64,000 nt of DNA from contig CM072801.1 in assembly GCA_037013495.1 (NCBI GenBank), forward strand, positions 107,143,816-107,207,815, read 5' to 3'. The notes below the pieces were generated by a model, which saw only the letters and a program-made list of their open reading frames with translations, did no database searches and was not told where the DNA came from. Source of the DNA: Hippophae tibetana (lineage: Eukaryota; Streptophyta; Magnoliopsida; Rosales; Elaeagnaceae). Shown piece by piece: positions 51,618 through 64,000 of this stretch. Position 1 is the first letter of the stretch, and each line of letters begins with the position of its first letter. The position numbers and the translations under genes are program-made.

Positions 51618-54600
51618 GTTGAACACCGAAAATTAAGAACATGAAAATGATACGTTGAATTAAAATAAATGCACGAAATGAAATGTAAATAAGAAAATAA
51701 CGACAACAAAATCTAAAGAAAACAAAAGACTTGTAGAAATATTTGTTTCTTTAATTATGATTTGGACGAAAAGAATGCAAAAAATAATAAAATGGAAAAC
51801 TTTATTAAATCAAAAATTCAAAAAATAGATATATTAAGATAGATATTCTATTTTGGGCAACCAAGGCTTCGATAGCAAATGATACGGATCTTTTATGCGT
51901 ACCTTTTTGGAAACCATGAACTCAAAGGAATGAGAAAGATTGAATTGCTAAGAAAATGGTTAATATAATCAAATTTCAACAATTAAGAACACGATTAGAA
52001 AACCACGCAAAATGTGGGACCAAACTATTAGACGTCGGAAAGTATTGTAAGCGATGGAATTTGGGTTCTAAAAAGTGGACAACTGAACTGTTTTTTACTT
52101 TATGTTTTTGCAAATTGAAATGAGTTTAGATTTGATATTTTATAATAGTCCTTTTGATGTATGACTTGAAAGTTATAACAGTTTAAAGTTGGAACCTCAA
52201 TACATAATTTCTTTTTTTTAAATTACGAACACCGTAAACAAAGAACAGGAAAATGATACAGTGAATTAAAAGAAAAGTACGAAATGAAATGGAAATAAGA
52301 AAATAATGACAACAAAATCTAAAGAAAACAAAAGACTTGTAGAAATATTTGTTTCTTTCATTGTTATTTGGACCAAAAGAATGCAAAAAACAAAAAAAAA
52401 TGGAAACCTTTAGTAAATCTAATATATTAAGATAGATATTCTATATTGGGCAACCAAGGCTTCGATACCAAATGATACGGATCTTTTATGCTGACCATTT
52501 TGGAAACCATGAACCCAAAGGTATGAGAAAGATTGAATTGCTAAGAACATGGTTAATATAATCAAACTTGGGAAATTAAGAACACAATTAGAAAACCACG
52601 CAAAAATGTGCGACCACACTATAAGACGTCGGAAAGTAGTGTAAGCGATGAAATTTGGGTTTTAAAAAGTGGATAAAATAACGATTTTTTCCTTTACGTT
52701 TTTGCAAATTAAAATCAGTTTTGATTTGATATTTTATAATGGTCGTTTTCATGTATGACTTAAAAGTTATAATAGTCTAAAGTTGGAACCTCAATAAACA
52801 ATTTTTTTTTAAATTACGAACTCCAGAAATTTTGTTGTTTTTTATTCAGGATCAAAGATTGGTTGAACACCGAAAACAAAGTACAGGAAAATGATACAGT
52901 GAATTAAAAGAAAAGTACGAAATGAAATGCAAATAAGAAAATAATGACAACAAAATCTAAAGAAAACAAAAGACTTGTAGAAATATTTGTTTCTTTCATT
53001 GTTATTTGGACCAAAAGAATGCAAAAAACAAAAAAATGGAAACCTTTAGTAAATCTAATATATTAAGATAGCTATTCTATATTGGGTAACCAAGGCTTCG
53101 ATACCAAATGATACGGATCTTTTATGCTGACCATTTTGGAAACCATGAAGTCAAAGGTATGAGAAAGATTGAATTGCTAAGAACATGGTTAATATAATCA
53201 AATTTGAACAATTAAGAACACGATTAGAAAAGCACGCAAAAATGTGCGACCAAACTATAAGACGTCGGAAAGTAGTGTAAGCGATAGAATTTGGGTTCTA
53301 AAAAGTAGACAACTGAACTATTTTTTGCTTTATGATTTTGCAAATTGAAATGAGTTTAGATTTGATATTTTATAATAGTCGTTTTGATGTATGACTTAAA
53401 AGTTATAACATTTTAAAGTTGGAACCTCAATACATAATTTCTTTTTTTAAATTACTAACTCCAGAAATTTTGTTGTTTTTTATTCAGGATCAAAGATTGG
53501 TTGAACACCGAAAATAAAGAACATGAAAATGATACATTGAATTAAAAGAAAAGTACGAAATGAAATGCAAGTAAGAAAATAATTACAACAAAATCTAAAG
53601 AAAACAAAAGACTTGTAGAAATATTTGTTTCTTTAATTATGATTTGGACGAAAAGAATGCAAAAAACAATAAAACGGAAAAATTTATTAAACCAAAAATT
53701 CAAAAAATAGATATATTAAGATAGATATTCTATTTTGGGCAACCAAGGCTTCGATACCAAATGATACGGATCTTTTATGCGGACCATTTTGGAAACCATG
53801 AACTCAAAGGAATGAGAAAGATTGAATTGCTAAGAACATGGTTAATATAATCAAATTTGAACAATTAAGAACACGATTAGAAAACCACGCAAAATGTGGG
53901 ACCAAACTATCAGACGTCGGAAAGTATTGTAAGCGATGGAATTTGGGTTCTAAAAAGTGGACAACTGAACTATTTTTTACTTTATGTTTTTGCAAATTGA
54001 AATGAGTTTAGATTTGATATTTTATAATAGTCCTTTTGATGTATGACTTGAAAGTTATAACAGTTTAAAGTTGGAACCTCAATACATAATTTCTTTTTTT
54101 TAAATTACGAACACCGAAAACAAAGAACAGGAAAATGATACAGTGAATTAAAAGAAAAGTACGAAATGAAATGCAAATAAGAAAATAATGACAACAAAAT
54201 CTAAAGAAAACAAAAGACTTGTAGAAATATTTGTTTCTTTCATTGTTATTTGGACCAAAAGAATGCAAAAAACAAAAAAAAATGGAAACCTTTAGTAAAT
54301 CTAATATATTAAGATAGATATTCTATATTGGGCAACCAAGGCTTCGATACCAAATGATACGGATCTTTTATGCTGACCATTTTGGAAACCATGAACCCAA
54401 AGGTATGAGAAAGATTGAATTGCTAAGAACATGGTTAATATAATCAAACTTGGGAAATTAAGAACACAATTAGAAAACCACGCAAAAATGTGCGACCACA
54501 CTATAAGACGTCGGAAAGTAGTGTAAGCGATGAAATTTGGGTTTTAAAAAGTGGATAAAATAACGATTTTTTCCTTTACGTTTTTGCAAATTAAAATCAG

Positions 54601-55381
54601 TTTTGATTTGATATTTTATAATGGTCGTTTTCATGTATGACTTAAAAGTTATAATAGTCTAAAGTTGGAACCTCAATAAACAATTTTTTTTTAAATTACG
54701 AACTCCAGAAATTTTGTTGTTTTTTATTCAGGATCAAAGATTGGTTGAACACCGAAAACAAAGTACAGGAAAATGATACAGTGAATTAAAAGAAAAGTAC
54801 GAAATGAAATGCAAATAAGAAAATAATGACAACAAAATCTAAAGAAAACAAAAGACTTGTAGAAATATTTGTTTCTTTCATTGTTATTTGGACCAAAAGA
54901 ATGCAAAAAACAAAAAAATGGAAACCTTTAGTAAATCTAATATATTAAGATAGCTATTCTATATTGGGTAACCAAGGCTTCGATACCAAATGATACGGAT
55001 CTTTTATGCTGACCATTTTGGAAACCATGAAGTCAAAGGTATGAGAAAGATTGAATTGCTAAGAACATGGTTAATATAATCAAATTTGAACAATTAAAAA
55101 CACGATTAGAAAAGCACGCAAAAATGTGCGACCAAACTATAAGACGTCGGAAAGTAGTGTAAGCGATAGAATTTGGGTTCTAAAAAGTAGACAACTGAAC
55201 TATTTTTTGCTTTATGATTTTGCAAATTGAAATGAGTTTAGATTTGATATTTTATAATAGTCGTTTTGATGTATGACTTAAAAGTTATAACATCTTAAAG
55301 TTGGAACCTCAATACATAATTTCTTTTTTTAAATTACTAACTCCAGAAATTTTGTTGTTTTTTATTCAGGATCAAAGATTG
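51618..55381 (+). repeat. Trimer HOR of 1,882 bp carrying the 47-bp deletion (units 81-86)
   Basis: Units start at 51618 (609), 52227 (635), 52862 (638) | 53500 (609), 54109 (635), 54744 (638). The two copies align at 1,882 bp from about 52,100 to 56,000. Both contain the GAAC-to-GAAC deletion (junctions at 52227 and 54109). The S units at 52862 and 54744 share AAAGTACAGG, AGATAGCTATTC, TGAAGTCAAAGG and AAAAGCACGC. The first 609-bp unit belongs to the older pair also seen at 29547; the second has a more standard start (GAAAATAAAGAACATG). Confidence 0.9.
53277..53487 (+). other. Intron-like composite with a perfect TACTAAC
   Basis: Donor-like GTAAGC at 53277-53282, exact TACTAAC at 53453-53459, then T-rich sequence and TTCAG ending at 53487. 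The putative branch A is 29 nt before the acceptor-like end, within the usual range for introns. The same TACTAAC form occurs in the S units of the last two trimer domains (near 55336, 57277, 59218 and 62463), whereas most units have TACGAAC. An ATG-started open segment (53185-53276, 92 nt) lies upstream, as in the unit at 7693. Confidence 0.35.
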
Positions 55382-58300
55382 GTTGAACACCGAAAATAAA
55401 GAACATGAAAATGATACATTGAATTAAAAGAAAAGTACGAAATGAAATGCAAATAAGAAAATAATTACAACAAAATCTAAAGAAAACAAAAGACTTGTAG
55501 AAATATTTGTTTCTTTAATTATGATTTGGACGAAAAGAATGCAAAAAACAATAAAATGGAAAAATTTATTAAACCAAAAATTCAAAAAATAGATATATTA
55601 AGATAGATATTCTATTTTGGGCAACCAAGGCTTCGATACCAAATGATACGGATCTTTTATGCGGACCATTTTGGAAACCATGAACTCAAAGGAATGAGAA
55701 AGATTGAATTGCTAAGAACATGGTTAATATAATCAAATTTGAACAATTAAGAACACGATTAGAAAACCACGCAAAATGTGGGACCAAACTATCAGACGTC
55801 GGAAAATATTGTAAGCGATGGAATTTGGGTTCTAAAAAGTGGACAACTGAACTGTTTTTTACTTTATGTTTTTGCAAATTGAAATGAGTTTAGATTTGAT
55901 ATTTTATAATAGTCCTTTTGATGTATGACTTAAAAGTTATAACATTTTAAAGTTGGAAACTCAATACATAATTTCTTTTTTTAAATTACGAACTCCAGAA
56001 ATTTTGTTGTTTCTTATTCAGGATCAAAGATTGGTTGAACACCGAAAATAAAGAACATGAAAATGATACATTGAATTAAAAGAAAAGTACGAAATGAAAT
56101 GCAAAATAAGATAATAATTACAACAAAATCTAAAGAAAACAAAAGGCTTGTAGAAATATTTGTTTCTTTAATTATTATATGGACGAAAAGAATGGAAAAA
56201 ACAATAAAATGGAAAACTTTATTAAATTAAAAATTCAAAAAATAGATATATTAAGATAGATATTCTATTTTGGGCAACCAAGGCTTCGATACCAAATGAT
56301 ACGGATCTTTTATGCGGACCATTTTGGAAACCATGAACTCAAAGGAATGAGAAAGATTTAATTGCTAAGAACATGGTTAATATAATCAAACTTGGGAAAT
56401 TAAGAACACGATTAGAAAACCACGCAAAAATGTGCGACCAAACTATAAGACGTCGGAAAGTAGTGTAAGCGATGAAATTTGGGTTTTAAAAAGTGGATAA
56501 AATAACTATTTTTTCCTTTACGTTTTTGCAAATTAAAATCAGTTTAGATTTGAAATTTTATAATGGTCGTTTTGATGTATAACTTAAAAGTTATTATAGT
56601 TTAAAGTTGGAACCTCAATAAATAATTTTTTTTTAAATTACGAACTCCAGAAATTTTGTTGTTTTTTATTCAAGATCAAAGATTGGTTGAACACCGAAAA
56701 TAAAGGACATGAAATGATACATTGAATTAAAAGAAAAGTATGAAATGAAATGCAAATAAGAAAATAATGACAACAAAATCTAAAGAAAACAAAAGACTTG
56801 TAGAAATATTTGTTTCTTTCATTGTTATTTGCACCAAAAGAATGCAAAAAACAAAAAAATGGAAACCTTTAGTAAATCTAATATATTAAGATAGCTATTC
56901 TATATTGGGTAACCAAGGCTTCGATACCAAATGATACGGATCTTTTATGCTGACCATTTTGGAAACCATGAAGTCAAAGGTATGAGAAAGATTGAATTGC
57001 TAAGAACATGGTTAATATAATCAAATTTGAACAATTAAGAACACGATTAGAAAAGCACGCAAAAATGTGCGACCAAACTATAAGACGTCGGAAAGTAGTG
57101 TAAGCGATAGAATTTGGGTTCTAAAAAGTAGACAACTGAACTATTTTTTGCTTTATGATTTTGCAAATTGAAATGAGTTTAGATTTGATATTTTATAATA
57201 GTCGTTTTGATGTATGACTTAAAAGTTATAACATCTTAAAGTTGGAACCTCAATACATAATTTCTTTTTTTAAATTACTAACTCCAGAAATTTTGTTGTT
57301 TTTTATTCAGGATCAAAGATTGGTTGAACACCGAAAATAAAGAACATGAAAATGATACATTGAATTAAAAGAAAAGTACGAAATGAAATGCAAATAAGAA
57401 AATAATTACAACAAAATCTAAAGAAAACAAAAGACTTGTAGAAATATTTGTTTCTTTAATTATGATTTGGACGAAAAGAATGCAAAAAACAATAAAATGG
57501 AAAAATTTATTAAACCAAAAATTCAAAAAATAGATATATTAAGATAGATATTCTATTTTGGGCAACCAAGGCTTCGATACCAAATGATACGGATCTTTTA
57601 TGCGGACCATTTTGGAAACCATGAACTCAAAGGAATGAGAAAGATTGAATTGCTAAGAACATGGTTAATATAATCAAATTTGAACAATTAAGAACACGAT
57701 TAGAAAACCACGCAAAATGTGGGACCAAACTATCAGACGTCGGAAAGTATTGTAAGCGATGGAATTTGGGTTCTAAAAAGTGGACAACTGAACTGTTTTT
57801 TACTTTATGTTTTTGCAAATTGAAATGAGTTTAGATTTGATATTTTATAATAGTCCTTTTGATGTATGACTTAAAAGTTATAACATTTTAAAGTTGGAAA
57901 CTCAATACATAATTTCTTTTTTTAAATTACGAACTCCAGAAATTTTGTTGTTTCTTATTCAGAATCAAAGATTGGTTGAACACCGAAAATAAAGAACATG
58001 AAAATGATACATTGAATTAAAAGAAAAGTACGAAATGAAATGCAAAATAAGATAATAATTACAACAAAATCTAAAGAAAACAAAAGGCTTGTAGAAATAT
58101 TTGTTTCTTTAATTATTATATGGACGAAAAGAATGGAAAAAACAATAAAATGGAAAACTTTATTAAATCAAAAATTCAAAAAATAGATATATTAAGATAG
58201 ATATTCTATTTTGGGCAACCAAGGCTTCGATACCAAATGATACGGATCTTTTATGCGGACCATTTTGGAAACCATGAACTCAAAGGAATGAGAAAGATTT

Positions 58301-61300
58301 AATTGCTAAGAACATGGTTAATATAATCAAATTTGAACAATTAAGAACACGATTAGAAAACCACGCAAAAATGTGCGACCAAACTATAAGACGTCGGAAA
58401 GTAGTGTAAGCGATGAAATTTGGGTTCTAAAAAGTGGATAAAATCACTATTTTTTCCTTTACGTTTTTGCAAATTAAAATCAGTTTAGACTTGAAATTTT
58501 ATAATGGTCGTTTTGATGTATAACTTAAAAGTTATTATAGTTTAAAGTTGGAACCTCAATAAATAAGTTTTTTTTTAAATTACGAACTCCAGAAATTTTG
58601 TTGTTTTTTATTCAAGATCAAAGATTGGTTGAACACCGAAAATAAAGGACATGAAATGATACATTGAATTAAAAGAAAAGTATGAAATGAAATGCAAATA
58701 AGAAAATAATGACAACAAAATCTAAAGAAAACAAAAGACTTGTAGAAATATTTGTTTCTTTCATTGTTATTTGGACCAAAAGAATGCAAAAAACAAAAAA
58801 ATGGAAACCTTTAGTAAATCTAATATATTAAGATAGCTATTCTATATTGGGTAACCAAGGCTTCGATACCAAATGATACGGATCTTTTATGCTGACCATT
58901 TTGGAAACCATGAAGTCAAAGGTATGAGAAAGATTGAATTGCTAAGAACATGGTTAATATAATCAAATTTGAACAATTAAGAACACGATTAGAAAAGCAC
59001 GCAAAAATGTGCGACCAAACTATAAGACGTCGGAAAGTAGTGTAAGCGATAGAATTTGGGTTCTAAAAAGTAGACAACTGAACTATATTTTGCTTTATGA
59101 TTTTGCAAATTGAAATGAGTTTAGATTTGATATTTTATAATAGTCGTTTTGATGTATGACTTAAAAGTTATAACATCTTAAAGTTGGAACCTCAATACAT
59201 AATTTCTTTTTTTAAATTACTAACTCCAGAAATTTTGTTGTTTTTTATTCAGGATCAAAGATTGGTTGAACACCGAAAATAAAGAACATGAAAATGATAC
59301 ATTGAATTAAAAGAAAAGTACGAAATGAAATGCAAATAAGAAAATAATTACAACAAAATCTAAAGAAAACAAAAGACTTGTAGAAATATTTGTTTCTTTA
59401 ATTATGATTTGGACGAAAAGAATGCAAAAAACAATAAAATGGAAAAATTTATTAAACCAAAAATTCAAAAAATAGATATATTAAGATAGATATTCTATTT
59501 TGGGCAACCAAGGCTTCGATACCAAATGATACGGATCTTTTATGCGGACCATTTTGGAAACCATGAACTCAAAGGAATGAGAAAGATTGAATTGCTAAGA
59601 ACATGGTTAATATAATCAAATTTGAACAATTAAGAACACGATTAGAAAACCACGCAAAATGTGGGACCAAACTATCAGACGTCGGAAAGTATTGTAAGCG
59701 ATGGAATTTGGGTTCTAAAAAGTGGACAACTGAACTGTTTTTTACTTTATGTTTTTGCAAATTGAAATGAGTTTAGATTTGATATTTTATAATAGTCCTT
59801 TTGATGTATGACTTAAAAGTTATAACAGTTTAAAGTTGGAAACTCAATACATAATTTCTTTTTTTAAATTACGAACTCCAGAAATTTTGTTGTTTCTTAT
59901 TCAGGATCAAAGATTGGTTGAACACCGAAAATAAAGAACATGAAAATGATACATTGAATTAAAAGAAAAGTACGAAATGAAATGCAAAATAAGAAAATAA
60001 TTACAACAAAACCTAAAGAATACAAAAGGCTTGTAGAAATATTTGTTTCTTTAATTATGATATGGACGAAAAGAATGCAAAAAACAATAAAATGGAAAAC
60101 TTTATTAAATCAAAAATTCAAAAAATAGATATATTAAGATAGATATTCTATATTGGGCAACCAAGGCTTCGATACCAAATGATACGGATCTTTTATGCGG
60201 ACCATTTTGGAAACCATGAACTCAAAGGAATGAGAAAGATTTAATTGCTAAGAACATGGTTAATATAATCAAACTTGGGAAATTAAGAACACGATTACAA
60301 AACCACGCAAAAATGTGCGACCAAACTATAAGACGTCGGAAAGTAGTGTAAGCGATGAAATTTGGGTTTTAAAAAGTGGATAAAATAACGATTTTTTCCT
60401 TTACGTTTTTGCAAATTAAAATCAGTTTAGATTTGATATTTTATAATGGTCGTTTTCATGTATGACTTAAAAGTTATAATAGTCTAAAGTTGGAACCTCA
60501 ATAAACAATTTTTTTTTAAATTACGAACTCCAGAAATTTTGTTGTTTTTTATTCAGGATCAAAGATTGGTTGAACACCGAAAATAAAGAACATGAAAATG
60601 ATACATTGAAATAAAAGAAAAGTACGAAATGAAATGCAAATAAGAAAATAATTACAACAAAATCTAAAGAAAACAAAAGACTTGTAGAAATATTTGTTTC
60701 TTTAATTATGATTTGGACGAAAAGAATGCAAAAAACAATAAAATGGAAAAATTTATTAAACCAAAAATTCAAAAAATAGATATATTAAGATAGATATTCT
60801 ATTTTGGGCAACCAAGGCTTCGATACCAAATGATACGGATCTTTTATGCGGACCATTTTGGAAACCATGAACTCAAAGGAATGAGAAAGATTGAATTGCT
60901 AAGAACATGGTTAATATAATCAAATTTGAACAATTAAGAACACGATTAGAAAACCACGCAAAATGTGGGACCAAACTATCAGACGTCGGAAAGTATTGTA
61001 AGCGATGGAATTTGGGTTCTAAAAAGTGGACAACTGAACTGTTTTTTACTTTATGTTTTTGCAAATTGAAATGAGTTTAGATTTGATATTTTATAATAGT
61101 CCTTTTGATGTATGACTTAAAAGTTATAACATTTTAAAGTTGGAAACTCAATACATAATTTCTTTTTTTAAATTACGAACTCCAGAAATTTTGTTGTTTC
61201 TTATTCAGGATCAAAGATTGGTTGAACACCGAAAATAAAGAACATGAAAATGATACATTGAATTAAAAGAAAAGTACGAAATGAAATGCAAAATAAGATA

Positions 61301-64000
61301 ATAATTACAACAAAATCTAAAGAAAACAAAAGGCTTGTAGAAATATTTGTTTCTTTAATTATTATATGGACGAAAAGAATGGAAAAAACAATAAAATGGA
61401 AAACTTTATTAAATTAAAAATTCAAAAAATAGATATATTAAGATAGATATTCTATTTTGGGCAACCAAGGCTTCGATACCAAATGATACGGATCTTTTAT
61501 GCGGACCATTTTGGAAACCATGAACTCAAAGGAATGAGAAAGATTTAATTGCTAAGAACATGGTTAATATAATCAAACTTGGGAAATTAAGAACACGATT
61601 AGAAAACCACGCAAAAATGTGCGACCAAACTATAAGACGTCGGAAAGTAGTGTAAGCGATGAAATTTGGGTTTTAAAAAGTGGATAAAATAACTATTTTT
61701 TCCTTTACGTTTTTGCAAATTAAAATCAGTTTAGATTTGAAATTTTATAATGGTCGTTTTGATGTATAACTTAAAAGTTATTATAGTTTAAAGTTGGAAC
61801 CTCAATAAATAATTTTTTTTTAAATTACGAACTCCAGAAATTTTGTTGTTTTTTATTCAAGATCAAAGATTGGTTGAACACCGAAAATAAAGGACATGAA
61901 ATGATACATTGAATTAAAAGAAAAGTATGAAATGAAATGCAAATAAGAAAATAATGACAACAAAATCTAAAGAAAACAAAAGACTTGTAGAAATATTTGT
62001 TTCTTTCATTGTTATTTGCACCAAAAGAATGCAAAAAACAAAAAAATGGAAACCTTTAGTAAATCTAATATATTAAGATAGCTATTCTATATTGGGTAAC
62101 CAAGGCTTCGATACCAAATGATACGGATCTTTTATGCTGACCATTTTGGAAACCATGAAGTCAAAGGTATGAGAAAGATTGAATTGCTAAGAACATGGTT
62201 AATATAATCAAATTTGAACAATTAAGAACACGATTAGAAAAGCACGCAAAAATGTGCGACCAAACTATAAGACGTCGGAAAGTAGTGTAAGCGATAGAAT
62301 TTGGGTTCTAAAAAGTAGACAACTGAACTATTTTTTGCTTTATGATTTTGCAAATTGAAATGAGTTTAGATTTGATATTTTATAATAGTCGTTTTGATGT
62401 ATGACTTAAAAGTTATAACATCTTAAAGTTGGAACCTCAATACATAATTTCTTTTTTTAAATTACTAACTCCAGAAATTTTGTTGTTTTTTATTCAGGAT
62501 CAAAGATTGGTTGAACACCGAAAATAAAGAACATGAAAATGATACATTGAATTAAAAGAAAAGTACGAAATGAAATGCAAATAAGAAAATAATTACAACA
62601 AAATCTAAAGAAAACAAAAGACTTGTAGAAATATTTGTTTCTTTAATTATGATTTGGACGAAAAGAATGCAAAAAACAATAAAATGGAAAAATTTATTAA
62701 ACCAAAAATTCAAAAAATAGATATATTAAGATAGATATTCTATTTTGGGCAACCAAGGCTTCGATACCAAATGATACGGATCTTTTATGCGGACCATTTT
62801 GGAAACCATGAACTCAAAGGAATGAGAAAGATTGAATTGCTAAGAACATGGTTAATATAATCAAATTTGAACAATTAAGAACACGATTAGAAAACCACGC
62901 AAAATGTGGGACCAAACTATCAGACGTCGGAAAGTATTGTAAGCGATGGAATTTGGGTTCTAAAAAGTGGACAACTGAACTGTTTTTTACTTTATGTTTT
63001 TGCAAATTGAAATGAGTTTAGATTTGATATTTTATAATAGTCCTTTTGATGTATGACTTAAAAGTTATAACATTTTAAAGTTGGAAACTCAATACATAAT
63101 TTCTTTTTTTAAATTACGAACTCCAGAAATTTTGTTGTTTCTTATTCAGAATCAAAGATTGGTTGAACACCGAAAATAAAGAACATGAAAATGATACATT
63201 GAATTAAAAGAAAAGTACGAAATGAAATGCAAAATAAGATAATAATTACAACAAAATCTAAAGAAAACAAAAGGCTTGTAGAAATATTTGTTTCTTTAAT
63301 TATTATATGGACGAAAAGAATGGAAAAAACAATAAAATGGAAAACTTTATTAAATCAAAAATTCAAAAAATAGATATATTAAGATAGATATTCTATTTTG
63401 GGCAACCAAGGCTTCGATACCAAATGATACGGATCTTTTATGCGGACCATTTTGGAAACCATGAACTCAAAGGAATGAGAAAGATTTAATTGCTAAGAAC
63501 ATGGTTAATATAATCAAATTTGAACAATTAAGAACACGATTAGAAAACCACGCAAAAATGTGCGACCAAACTATAAGACGTCGGAAAGTAGTGTAAGCGA
63601 TGAAATTTGGGTTCTAAAAAGTGGATAAAATCACTATTTTTTCCTTTACGTTTTTGCAAATTAAAATCAGTTTAGACTTGAAATTTTATAATGGTCGTTT
63701 TGATGTATAACTTAAAAGTTATTATAGTTTAAAGTTGGAACCTCAATAAATAAGTTTTTTTTTAAATTACGAACTCCAGAAATTTTGTTGTTTTTTATTC
63801 AAGATCAAAGATTGGTTGAACACCGAAAATAAAGGACATGAAATGATACATTGAATTAAAAGAAAAGTATGAAATGAAATGCAAATAAGAAAATAATGAC
63901 AACAAAATCTAAAGAAAACAAAAGACTTGTAGAAATATTTGTTTCTTTCATTGTTATTTGGACCAAAAGAATGCAAAAAACAAAAAAATGGAAACCTTTA
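55382..64000 (+). repeat. Trimer HOR of ~1,942 bp inside a 5,187-bp super-repeat (units 87-100)
   Basis: Units start at 55382 (652), 56034 (652), 56686 (637), 57323 (652), 57975 (653), 58628 (637), 59265 (652), 59917 (652), 60569 (652), 61221 (652), 61873 (637), 62510 (652), 63162 (653) and 63815 (partial, 186 bp). The trimer is S (AGCTATTC, GAAGTCAAAGG), L-alpha (AAACTATCAGACG) and L-beta (GCAAAATAAGATAAT). One S unit is absent between 59917 and 60569. The series from about 55,350 to 58,813 returns at about 60,537 to 64,000, shifted by 5,187 bp (eight units). Confidence 0.92.

Larger units (their letters stand above)
1..64000 (+). repeat. AT-rich satellite array, ~645-bp monomers, head-to-tail
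   Basis: The motif CAGGATCAAAGATTGGTTG, allowing a few substitutions, recurs about every 645 bp from end to end, always on this strand. That defines 99 full units (629-656 bp, except two 609-bp units that end in a 47-bp deletion) and a final partial unit from 63815. No stretch of unrelated sequence interrupts the array. Hand count of the unit at 11549 gives 177 G+C in 639 bp (about 28%) and nine CpGs. The length is close to four nucleosome repeats of about 160 bp, which is suggestive only. Known satellites of this kind occupy centromeric, pericentromeric or other heterochromatin; the location here is inferred, and I do not recognise the family. Confidence 0.98.

Noticed and set aside
1..64000. 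CRISPR-like array or bacterial repeat system
   Set aside because: The repeats are 630-656 bp and directly adjacent, without short repeats separated by unique spacers, and no cas-like gene is present.
1..64000. Transposon, LTR or target-site duplication as the origin or interruption of the array
   Set aside because: No terminal repeats, polymerase- or transposase-like frames, or non-satellite inserts were found; all units align through their full length.

Overview
The whole 64 kb is one uninterrupted array of satellite DNA. I find no protein-coding gene, no RNA gene and no recognisable transposon. The repeat unit is AT-rich (about 28% G+C by hand count of the unit at 11549) and 629-656 bp long. 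Setting unit boundaries at the recurring GTTGAAC that follows CAGGATCAAAGATTG gives 99 complete units and a 186-bp partial one, averaging about 645 bp. Two units of 609 bp carry a 47-bp deletion at their end. Every unit reads in the same direction. The array enters and leaves the window, so its true ends are not seen. A long homogenised tandem array with higher-order repeats (HORs) points to eukaryotic nuclear heterochromatin (centromeric, pericentromeric or a knob-like block). I do not recognise the family and cannot name the species.

Units fall into a few 5'-half classes: S (635-640 bp, core AGTAAATCTAATATATTAAG); L (650-656 bp, with about 15 extra bp containing ATTCAAAAAATAG); T (629-632 bp, with AAGATATATATTCTTTATTG); and H (653-655 bp, an S-like GTTTAGTAAATCT joined to the L-type insertion). 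These combine with several 3'-half classes: alpha (AAATGTGAGACC..GTATTGTAAGCG), beta (AAAAATGTGCGACC..GTAGTGTAAGCG..GGATAAAATAAC) and gamma (GTGAGACCAACCTATTAG..TTATTACAG). The halves are combined freely.

Layout: 1-2574, shortened 7-mer HOR copy; 2575-8980, tetramer HOR of about 2,560 bp; 8981-10272, two transitional units; 10273-16061, 7-mer HOR copy with one unit triplicated; 16062-20567, second full 7-mer copy (HOR period about 4,510 bp); 20568-23146, chimeric units; 23147-27619, trimer HOR of about 1,917 bp; 27620-31428, mixed and deletion-bearing units; 31429-37945, tetramer/pentamer HOR; 37946-48397, trimer (about 1,961 bp) shrinking to dimer (about 1,307 bp); 48398-51617, mixed; 51618-55381, trimer of 1,882 bp with the 47-bp deletion; 55382-64000, trimer of about 1,942 bp nested in a 5,187-bp super-repeat.

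The most notable observations are the nested and switching HOR periods, several monomers that can be read as recombination chimeras, a 1.4-kb segment repeated 22,071 bp away, and an intron-like composite in each unit (GTAAGC donor-like site, TACGAAC/TACTAAC branch-like site, T-rich tract and TTCAG acceptor-like site) that, in beta-type units, joins two open segments in frame. The short reading frames that recur in every unit are best explained as by-products of the repeat, not as genes.
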